Shown piece after piece: positions 1 through 10,800 of a stretch of DNA of 23,316 nt. The notes beneath the pieces were generated by a model that had not been told where the DNA came from, did no database searches, and saw only the letters and a program-made list of their open reading frames with translations. The translations under genes and the position numbers were made by a program. Origin of the DNA: Phoronis ovalis. Taxonomy: Eukaryota > Phoronida > Phoronidae. The number at the start of each line of letters is the position of its first letter. Position 1 is the stretch's first letter. The stretch lies in the NCBI GenBank assembly GCA_028565635.1, contig JAOXYB010078166.1:1-23316 (forward strand), written 5' to 3'.

Positions 1-49
1 AGTCATCCTGTATGCTTCGTTGTCGTGGTCATGATCACGTGTAATCTTT

Positions 50-1395
50 TCTTTGTCTCACAATAACACCTTTAGTTTTTATCGGGACACCTTTATATTT
101 GGTAAAATACAGGTCAGGTGTAATTTTGATCTGGATTTCTTTCAATCGACCATTTTTGTTCTCGAGAGGGTATATGACTTTGCTCCACTTTCCAGAAAAA
201 CTAAGCATGACTGGACAATTCAAAAGTTGTTTCATGAAGGCCATAAATTGTTGGCAGATTAAGGTACTAGGTAAGATTTTAGAATCACCTTGAAAAGTGG
301 GCCAAATACCGATCTGAATCTTTGACATTTCTCATGCGTAACACTTTCTTTGTTTTGCAATAACTGCTTCAGTTTTTATACAGTCTGCTACTTGTGTGAT
401 ACGGAGTAAATACTGATAAAATACAGGTCAGCTATATCTTTGACATAGATTACTTCCAAGATGGGCAACCGTCTTTGTTCCTGAAAGGGCACATGAAGGT
501 AAGTTAAGAAGGCCATAGGTGGGTGTATGTTGTATTTTAGAATGACGTTAAGTGGGTTAACTGTTGTACAAACATTCAGCATTCTTCTACAGTCATCAAA
601 ACTGTTTTTTTCCCAAATAATAGAGAGATCCTTTCAATTAAGAAATTAAATAGAGGTCAAAATACAAGTCAAGTTTAAATTTGACTTGGATCACTTTTAA
701 CATAGTCGATGGGTGGCCATATTTGTTTCAGTAGATGGTACTCTGATAACAGCTTATATCTGATCAGTTTCATATTTGGCACAGCATAACTACAAATCAA
801 AATACAGGTGTATAATGATTTGAACTGCTTCAGCTCTATAATGGTCGATTGGTGGCCATGTTGGTTTCCCAAGACAGCACGTACGTCGTGGTACATCTGT
901 AGTGGCAAAAAATGAAGCATTGCCTGAACAACTTGCAGGAGATTTTAATAAGGCCATAGGTCGATGGATGTTATTGGCTTTTAAAATGACTTTGAAAAGT
1001 TGATCAAACGGCAATCCGAAATTTTCCAGCTGTCAAACTGCTTTTGCCCATATGTATTGAGATCGCTTAAATTAGAATGTAAACAGAGGCCAAAATCTAG
1101 GTCATTGTTGATTTTTACATGCATCACTTCCAAAATGGTCAACTGGTGGCCATATTTGTTTCAGGGAAGAAGAGTTGCCTGGATGATTTAAAGTGGATTT
1201 ACGAAGTGCAGGTACTAATGTCTAGGTGTTTTTTTAGAATGACCTTAATTGATCTGAAAAATTGACATTTGTTTTGCCGTTGTCAAGTTTTTTTTTGCCT
1301 GGATCCTGATACAATTCTGATTCATAAGTACTAGAGCGAACACTTTAAGACTTCTTCACTGTGATTGGCATCTTTCTGCAAAAGCAGACCTCTTG
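50..1395. repeat. Degenerate array of ~250-bp repeat units (array A)
   Basis: The block repeats a recognisable order of motifs: a 'tctttgtctcacaataac' to 'cagtttttat' start (near 52 and 347), an 'aatacaggtca' plus 'gatcacttccaa.atgg' to 'tggtggccat' section (near 105, 419, 661, 798 and 1090), and an 'aaggccatagg' section (near 236, 509 and 950). Copies are diverged and some are partial. The block ends in AAAGCAGACCTCTTG at 1381-1395, the same 15-mer that ends the array at 7185-8293. No coding capacity is seen; the short open frames here are shadows. It lies upstream of the first visible exon, probably in an intron of gene 1. Confidence 0.8.
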
Positions 1396-1676
1396 CTTAA
1401 TATAATGAATCAATAATTAAAATGTATTCCCAACCATAGGATCACACCTGGGAAGACATCCGAAAATTCCTGTGTAACTGGTAATAAACTGGGGTTAAAA
1501 TTCTTTATACAATTACGGAATTAGAAGAAGTTGTAATAGGTAGATTTTAAGAAATAGCCCCAGTTCTTATAGATTATAAGACATCACTTAAATATCTTCT
1601 GTTACAAACTAACTGACATGTTAGCCTGTCTGCCCATATTGACTGCTTATTTAAGCTATTTTAATTAAAATTGTAG
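1396..1676. other. Intron end before first visible exon; nothing recognised
   Basis: AT-rich DNA between the end of repeat array A and the acceptor at 1676. A pyrimidine-poor but usable acceptor (ttaattaaaattgtag) closes it. No ORF, RNA gene or repeat was recognised. Confidence 0.5.
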
Positions 1677-1840
1677 TGATGAAATCTTCTGCCCCTGTGA
1701 AGGTGGATACCAGTGTGCAGATGGACTATGCCTTAGACATAATATATATGGCAGAGATAATGTGACAGCTGCAGATTTGTACTGTAATGGCTTACCTGAT
1801 TGCCCTGATCACAGTGATGAACCTGATAAATGTGCTGAAG
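1677..1840 (+). CDS. Gene 1 visible exon 1: LDLRa module 1
   Basis: The acceptor follows ttaattaaaattgtag and the donor is GTTAGT at 1841. The exon enters with the last base of a codon and leaves in phase 1. It encodes an LDL-receptor class A repeat with six cysteines (PC, QC, LC, YC, DC, KC), an extra upstream Cys (IFC) and the acidic calcium-cage motif DHSDE. The spacing between the third and fourth cysteines is longer than usual, with an insert containing NIYGRDNVT and one N-glycosylation motif. The upstream exon is not in the window or is not recognisable in the repeat-filled first 1.67 kb. Confidence 0.85.
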
Positions 1841-4800
1841 GTTAGTCTCAGAAAAATTTAATTATTGATTTCAAACATTTGTCAGTGACAATTAATATAG
1901 TTTGTTGCATTCTTAATATTTTGAATTCCCTAGCAGGGTAGTAATATGTTAATGTAGCACTATGTAGATGTTTGAGAGAAAGGGTTTCCTTGACTTGTGG
2001 TTAGTACAGCATTGCCGGTGCCATATATCAAGCAATGTCAGTAACATATGGTCATGCACTGTATTTCTATGCATGTATACAACAACTAGTTATAATCACC
2101 AATAATGGTGAGTGAAAATAAAAAAGATTTTACTCCACAAATTCTATAAATTAATTATTTATCAGTTTTCAATGTTCAAAATGTTCAGTTTTCAAAATAT
2201 TACCTAGTTGCTTGGTAATATTTTAACAAATATTTACTTCTTGTTACTATATTATTTTTGTATTTTTTTTAATTTTCTGTAATAAAAGTAAAAGAGAATG
2301 ACTGTATATTAAAGTAATAGTTATGTTTTAAGATTAAATCCTAATTAACATAAAGATGGTGTCCTTTCTCATTCTTCAAAAACAAAGAGCAGTTTTTTTT
2401 TCATTAAAGCTTCTTGGGTGATATTTTTAGAATGCAATTTTTCTAACTTTTAGCATGCTTACCAGATCAGTTCCAGTGTGGGGACAAGAGATTCTGCTTG
2501 CCAACAAAGCTAGTATGTGATGGAAAGTTTGATTGCTATGATTACAGTGATGAAAAGAATTGTAGTAAGTGTCTTGTTTGATTTAATTTCTTCTTGCAAA
2601 ACCTAGTACTAAGTAAAAAGCTAGCAGACCATATGGTATTCATGATAAACTGTATTGTGGGTAAATTTATTTTCATAAACTTTTGATATAATTTATAACT
2701 GCTAGGAAAATTAGATTTTTTAAGGACTCTCGATACAAAGAGGGGTATATACATTTGAACCTATGTTTTAGTAATTAAAATGAAGAGATGGATATATGAA
2801 AATATACATTAAAAAGTTAATACTCTAAACTTTACAAATCATGAGGTTAAATAGTTTGAATTTGGTCACATGGTCCGATGGGGCTATTTTGGGAAAAAAT
2901 TGAGTTTTTTGAATTTGAATTTTCAAAAAAATATAAGTAAAAAAATCCCGCATCTACAAATTTGAAACGAGCTATACATATATATCTACAAAATGACTTC
3001 TCAAAGTTTTAAAATGATGCTTTCAAGTGTTGAAAAGTTACATTCTATATATAAACATAATTTTTGCCAAGTTTCAGCTTTGTAAGTGCAAAGGTTTCTG
3101 ACTTACTTTTTTTTTTAAATTAAAATTGCAAAAACACAATTTTAACCTAAAATGGATGCTTATCAGATCATGAGAATTATTTTCAACTTTTGATTTCATC
3201 AACATTTGCAATAACCTTTGCAATAATGTATACTTTTACATGTTTATCTCTACATTCTGGTTATGACTTGTAGTTAAATGTGAGAGGTTTTTTGTATCTG
3301 GAGTCCTTAAATAATGCAAACCGATAACTGTAAACCAGCATGCACATTTTTATATCCATATCAATGCATTTAGGACACTATCAATATATATCCAATACAT
3401 CAGCGCCTGTGAAAACAGTGTAAAAAATGTTTCAAAATATTGTTTTGTGTGCATACTCTCAGTATCACAGATAAAAGTGTCCTGATAATGTGCCACGAAT
3501 AGATTTAATAGTTATTCTGTTTTAGTCTATAGTCTGTACTGAAGCAGTTTTATTTTTGTTACTGGCTGCAGTGAATTAGTGCATACAGTATCAACAACTT
3601 GTATGCTGTACTTTCAGATTGTAGTGCTTCCACTGAGTTCCACTGTAATAATGGTTTGTGTGTTAATCAAACTGTTGTATGCAATGGTGTCAATGAATGC
3701 GGTGACCTCAGTGATGAACAAGGATGTACTTGCAATACCACTCATTCCTTCCATTGTGATAATGGTTTATGCATTCCGATGTATTACACTTGTAATAACT
3801 TGGACAACTGTGGGGATGAAAGTGATGAAAGGAACTGCCCATGTAATTCTGATGAGTATAAGTGTTCTAGTGGGCGCTGTATTCAGGTAACTATTAACTT
3901 TTATTCCTCCAAGGGGAAATTTGTAGCAATTTAACACTAACCTAGTTTATGTTAATTTGCTTGTTCAGGTTATTGCCACTTAGTCATCATCAGACAGATG
4001 CAGTTTATGGTAAACTTTTATGTAATTTTTCTTTCTCAATACATCAGCCTTTATTTCCTGTCATCGGTTTTCTGTCTTTTGACACTTTTGAGGAGGTTAT
4101 ATATCAGTTCTGTTCCCATAAACAGTGGCATTGTGGACAATGATATTCTTAAAGGGCGAGCTAAACTTTATATACACCATACAATGTTATTTTGTGATAT
4201 ATTGGTTGGTGGCGCGTAGAACGCAGCAATCTCATTTGTCGTCCTTGGGGGAGTATAAATAGCCCCGGTGATCAGTTGGTCATCGATTCAAGAAGTTGTG
4301 TCGTTAGGCGTTACGTTGAAATAGTAAGTAAATTCTTGTTATTTAAGTGCTATTGCAAAAAACTTTTGCATTGGTTTCTAATAATTGACTATGCTATCGC
4401 TGAATTAAGAGTAATATATTTTAGTTCATACTTACGTGGTTTTAACCAATCAGCTTTCAGTATTTCCGTGCAATATATTATCGTCAAGCAGGATGCGAAG
4501 AGAATATTGTACATGCTGGGATCATATTGTACGCTCTGGAAATGAGGCTGTACAATATTTTTTCATATTGTACGGGCAATTTTGTACGCAGCCACGTGGC
4601 AAGGAAAAATGGACGGATTTTAGTCCCCTGTTGACTTTTTACCTTAGAAAGACTACATCGTTTTACATAATAAAGCAATACAATGTCCTCTATATGTACT
4701 AAAAACCTATTTAACACTGAAAAGTACACCTTTTTGAAGGCCGCGGGAAAAATCCTTCATTTAAAATCCACGAGATATCCTACTTTTTTCACGAGCAACG

Positions 4801-7800
4801 CAGAATATTTAAAGCGGTTCCATATCAATTGCTATTACCAGACGATAAAATGGAACCTGAACAAGTTGTTTCGCGGATTGCATCTTTATCAAATATTCAG
4901 ATCTCCGATTTAATTTTAAATAAGGCCTCTAGCAGCACAAGGAAGAGTATAAAATATTCTTCGGGCATTTTCTGCGCTTATCTTACTTACCAAAATGTAC
5001 CTGAAATTGCGGGGAATCGAAAACGTATTCATTTTTGCTGCACTATGCAATATGGTCCTCACGCACGGAACCAGTTAATAGCTAAAAATCATTCGCGGAT
5101 TTATAAAGAAAACCAATATTTTCAAACTTTCCAAGGCTTTACATACTTGAAATTGCGTTTTAAAGTATGAACTAAAACAAATATTGGTCGGGTAACTGAG
5201 CAATATGGCGAAATAGTGTTCCGAAAAAATGTTTATTGGTCTCGGGCCTGCGGCCTCGATTAATAAACATTTTTTCGAACACTATTTCGCCATATTGTTC
5301 AGTTACCCGACCAATATTTGTATAATATTTTTATATTGTAATCATTGTAATACGACTTGTTATAAAGTGGAGTAGACAAGCCTAGTACATGTACCTGTTT
5401 ATAGTATATAGCCATTATTTATCAACAATATGCGATATAGAAAAAATACTATGTCTAGATGCATATTTTATCAGTTTTAGAAAAGAGGCAAATTAAAGTT
5501 TCTATTAGAATTGTGTGCTATGTCCTAAAATAAATCATGAATTGAAGAAGACATTTATTAGATTATTATAGTAGACTGGCTTCATTCATATATAACTGCT
5601 ACATGTGTAATTATGGGATTACAATGTGCAGTCCATCTATTCTCATACTAAAATTACCCCCCCCCCAGCATGGCTATTATCACAGTACATCAATGCCACA
5701 ATATGTCCGTTTTATACATATGCGGAATAGACCTTTCCTCTACTGTTGGTTTTTTTAAAAATTTATTGTAGATGCCAAACAAACCATTGTTAAAAAAAGT
5801 GTACACTTTTTTGACAGGAAGAACAGGGAAAAAAATGTACAGACAAGTTTGAGAGTCACAAAAAAACAGCACCGTTATGACCATGTATATATGAGATGGT
5901 AACCTATTATACCGAGTCTGCAAACAAGGCTCTTTGTCAGTTTTTACCTAAAAACACTCATTTTATGGCTTAGAAACATACAATGTGCACAAACATTTTT
6001 GTACTAGAAAATATTGGAGCGAAATGTAAATAGAGATACTAAATGTAGTGAAACTATTAACCGATGATCATCTTCAGGCTGAGCAAGGTTGAATAATTTC
6101 TGAACATCATGAATATTTGCGTTACACTTACTGGATAAGTTTGCTGATTACATTTGTAATAAATTTCAGCCGGAACTAGTGCATATTTTTATGCTGTTTA
6201 TTTTCTGTTTCTGTCCAGCTATGCAGTTTAATAATAAAATTATACTATCCAGCATGAAAGATTTGGGTTTTTTTCATGTATAATGATGTATTCATTTTCA
6301 GGAGCAGTCACAGTTCTCATTATTCAAAGAAAAAAATGGTGAAAGAAAGTTATTCCTTACATGCAAAGATAAACAATGAAACAGTTCTGAATTAAACAAT
6401 TCTCTTTTCCAACTGCCACCTTATTTTATTTTTTTAATTCAGGGGAGATCATGATAATTCTTAATTTAACAACTGTCCGGCACCCCTTTGCCTTGATGGG
6501 TTTTCCCAAAAAAGGGGAGATAATTCTTAGTTATTTAACAGTTTTCTGGTGTACACCTCCAGCTCGCCCTTTAAATATATATTTTTAAATATCTAAGAAT
6601 ATCATAATATGTAAATACATTTGCAATGTGTAAACATCTTTGCCATTGGTTATACCAGTATCAAATCTTATTCAAAATTCATTTGATTTCAATTCTTTGA
6701 ATATTTTGACTATTTAAGCATGAATGGCTTTGTGATGGTAAAAAAGACTGTAAAAGTGGAGAAGATGAAGCTGGCTGCAGTAACTGCTCAACAAGTGATT
6801 TCCAGTGCGATGATTACAGCTGTGTCGACCTGAATGAAGTATGTAATGGAATAGCAGATTGCCCAGATGCTTCTGATGAGGTTCGTTGTGTCCGTCTTAA
6901 TGGTACAAGTGATGACAGGCATCAATTGGTAGAGATTTATAATCATGGTGTTTGGTATCCAGTGTGCACAGATGGAGTTGATAATTCTATTAAGGATGAC
7001 ATTTGTATGCAGCTGGGACATGGCCCATTTGAATCTGTCCTGGTAAGTATCTTACACAATGTTAGCTACAACTAGATATATTATCAATCCACTTCATATC
7101 TTCCACTACGTGAACTTTCATCAATGATTTCTGTGCACATAGTACATGTGCATATAGTTGTATGATATATGGCGGCCTCAATAACAATTTCTTTGTCTCA
7201 CGTAACATCTTCAGTTTTTATGCAGTTGGCTAATTTTGATCCAGATTACTTCCAACATGGCCGAGTGGTCACCATATTGTTCCCAAGAGAGCACATCACA
7301 TAGAAAAAGACAGTGTTGACTAGATGATTCGAAGGTGGATTTCTGAGGATTTCTGATGGCCGTAGTTTGGTGAGAGTGTATATGTGAGGTGACATTTTTA
7401 AATGATCTTGAGAAATGGATCAAATGCTGATTCAGATCTTTGACATATTTTGTTGTGTGTAACCATTTTCTTTGTTTCACAGTAATTACTTTGTATTTGG
7501 TTCAAGGTAAATACAGGTGAGATATAATTTGACCTGGATCACTTCCAAAGTGGCTGACTGGTGGCCAAGTTTGTTCTCTGGATGGTAACTGGTGGCCATG
7601 TTTGTTCTCATAATGGTACATCACAATAACAAATTAAATTTTTTGTCTGATCAGCTTCATAGGGCAAGTAAAGGTCAAACTATGTTAGCTACTAGTTTGA
7701 CTTGGATTACTTTCAATATGGCCGACTGGTCGCCATGTTTGTTATTGAGAGGGTACATCACAGTGCACCACATTCTAGAAAGGTGAAGCATATCCTGGAC

Positions 7801-10800
7801 GATTTGAAGACAGCTTTAAGAAGGACATAGGTCGGTGGGTGAATTCTAGATGACATTTTCGAATGACCTTGGTGAGTTACTGATACAAAACTTGATGCTT
7901 TGTCTTCCAATATCTGCTTCATTTTTTATCTGATCAGCTTTATGTTTGGTGGTCATGTTTGTTCCCAAGATAGTATGTCACATTTTGCCACGATCCAGAA
8001 AGGTGAAGTGTTGCCTGGGGGATTTGAAGTATGAATTTATGAAGGCTATGTGGTGAGTGGATTAGGCTAGATTGTATTTTAGAGTGACCCTGAAAAGTGG
8101 GCCAGACACGCATCCAACATTTTTAACATTTTTCTTTTTAATTCAGAAGGTATGTAAAGGTCAAAAGGTTGATTTTGACCTGTTTAACTTTCAATATGGC
8201 CAACTGGCAGCCATGGTTTAACATTCGAAAATGGTTTACTCTATGCTATAGCTAGAATGGTGATGGGCATGGGCTGCCAAAGCAGACCTCTTGTTATAAC
8301 TTACTTTTCACATAAATGAAAACTTTGGCTGCATGATCCTATTTTAAACAGTGTTACATTATGCTACATTGGTTTTCAAATTTATTTTAGAATACTGCTG
8401 CTGTTGGCTATAAAGAGATGTTTGTGTTTGATGCAAATGCTACTACACAGTATGTTCAAGGACAATTTCAACGTAGTAATAACTGTTATAGCAACATGTT
8501 ACTGAAGATTGCTTGCCAGGGAAGAGGTAGGAGAGAATTAAAGACTATGAAATGGATAAAGTTGTAAAAATGGAGTTGAAAAGCATGCAGTAGAAAATTG
8601 TTTCTGTTACCTATATTGCAATTGTTGCATGCTCTTCTAAAAAAAATGGTATTTCTCATAGATGGCCTAGGTAAGGATTAGCCATTCTGTCAAGTAATGA
8701 CACTTTATATATAATTAAGCTTCTGTAAAGCTAATTACTTGTGCTTACATTCTAGTGTGTGGATTGCGATCACCAAATCTTGTTCACAGCATACCGTACA
8801 TCATTGGTGGTGATGTGGCTCGGCCTGGCATGTGGCCTTGGCAAGTGTCAATTGGAGTATATACTAGAGGCTTTAATACTCCATATCCACAACATTGTGG
8901 TGGTGTACTTATCAACGATCAGTGGTTAGTTACAGCCGCTCATTGTACGAATATAGCACCATACCCATAGTAAGTATTTGTTTAAAAGGTTTTATTTTGT
9001 AGTTATAAAAACTCCTCAGTTAAAACCACAAATAGATTACATAATTATTTTGCCGTCTTTGTAATAATGGGAATTGTTGGTCACTAAAGTTGTAGGCTAT
9101 ATCATGTTTACTGCCAGCTGTACTTCTTGTAGTAATTTTAAAAATTTATTATTTATTGAAGATTTAGGTAATTTTAAAACTGCCTGTATGATGTAGCAAA
9201 GATTTTGAGAATAATGTGACTAATATTTCTGTGATGCTCACGATACTATAATTTTTTTAATTAAAATAATTAGTCTTTTCTCACAAATTTTTTCAAAATT
9301 ATTTTTTCAAAATTTTTTCAAAGCTTGCTAATTATATCAAACACCACAGAGTTGGATATGAGATATAACATCAGTTTTGGACTATGTTTTGTAAAATGTT
9401 TGTATTTTGACAATTATATAGTCTTGCCTATCATTTAGGAATGACATCTTTTGGATGAATTTTAATTTTAAAATGCCTACAGACCTTTGTCAATACACAT
9501 AGTAATTATATATATAACCTTTTAGTTTTTTTAGCAATAAAACAATCATTTTTCGGTTATTTTTATTTGATAATAGCAATTACACTCATTATGAAAACCG
9601 CATCTACCTTCGTTTGGGTTCAACTAAAAGAACACAGCCTGATGAGAATGCAGTTCTACCAGAGTTTGATACCCTTTTTGTTCACCCTAATAACACATGG
9701 CTGGGAAGTAGTAAGTATACAATGTTTTGTTTGTTTCTCATTAGAAAATTTGTTATTTGAGTGAAATCAGTTTAACCTGCTGTGTGATGCTTTATTTTTT
9801 CATTCTAATAACTCCATTCTAGGAGGTAGTGTGTACATATTAGTATTTTTTTCACTTTTGAATAAACTTACATCATTCCAGTTAATTTTAATATATTTAT
9901 TATATAAAAATATATTCCTATGCTTTGTACAAGTCACACCATACAAAACCCCTCTTGTAATACAACTGTATCCACCTAATCACTAAAATTCACTTGAAAC
10001 AGCAAATTAGCGGGGTGTTGATCTGTCAAAATTAGGTTAGGCTGACTACTGTTGTAACTACAAACGGAATACAGAATACAAACATATTAATTCAGCAAGA
10101 AAACTAGACAGATCCACCATTCTATAAAATAAAATCAAAAAGACTAACAATCATGTTCTCTTTGTAGTTACGTTTAATCCTAAATTACCAAACACCACTC
10201 AGAACATTTTCAATTATTTTCATCTTCAATACTTTGATAAAAAGTTAAAGAGACATTCTCTTTAACCTAGCACTAAGTACTTGTGAAAAAAGCAGTACTT
10301 GTGAGAATAATCTTGCCAATTGCAATAACAGGCATTGTCGTACATGTGAAAACCATATTTTTCAACATAAACAGAAAAATTACAATATTTCTTCCTCTGT
10401 GAATTGCACATCCAGGAACTTTATATACCTCTTGAATTATATTAAGTGCAAAATTAGATATATTGACGAAACAAGAAATACTGTATGAGTGAGATATGAC
10501 AAACATAAATCTTATGTTAATTTAAATAAAGAACAGTGTGGCCAACCATTTTAGTGTTAGAAACATGAAAATACATCCAATAAAATTTAACCTACATTTT
10601 TTAAATAGTCATAATTAAGTTTAGGAAACAAAGGAAAAGTTTTGAATTTTTTTTACTGAATCGAACATTACTTATCCTAAAGGACTTTTAAGTTAAAACA
10701 TTAAAAAGTAATTATTTACTTGCACTTACGTCATCACCCGGGCAACATCTTTCCTGTATTGTACATTTTTTATCTTTTCATTGTCTTTTCTTTTATATGT

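Larger units (their letters stand above)
4153..6570. mobile_element. TTAA-flanked DNA transposon-like insertion (2,418 bp)
   Basis: A perfect 14-nt inverted match, TTAAAGGGCGAGCT at 4149-4162 and AGCTCGCCCTTTAA at 6561-6574, reads as a 10-bp inverted end (AGGGCGAGCT) flanked by TTAA on both sides, the target site typical of piggyBac-type elements. A short TACACCA motif follows at both ends. The insertion lies wholly inside the gene 1 intron 3887-6718. Its interior (about 4195-5290) is richer in CpG than the surrounding DNA, suggesting a younger age. It contains a promoter-like stretch, ATTGTAC repeats, a short ORF and a 61-bp palindrome, but no recognisable DDE transposase, so it is probably non-autonomous or composite. 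An alternative outer border uses tgatattctt (4141-4150) and aagaatatca (6595-6604), also inverted, with about 20 extra bases on the right. Confidence 0.55.

Noticed and set aside
3579-3890. 103-codon open frame overlapping LDLRa exon 3
   Set aside because: A shadow frame of the cysteine-rich exon; the LDLRa frame has all conserved residues and the correct splice phases.
4836-5170. Whole TTAA element as an autonomous transposon
   Set aside because: No DDE/D transposase or other complete mobility protein is visible; only a short ORF remains.
5657-5667. C homopolymer as a functional signal
   Set aside because: A short mononucleotide run without flanking structure; likely slippage or sequencing-sensitive sequence.
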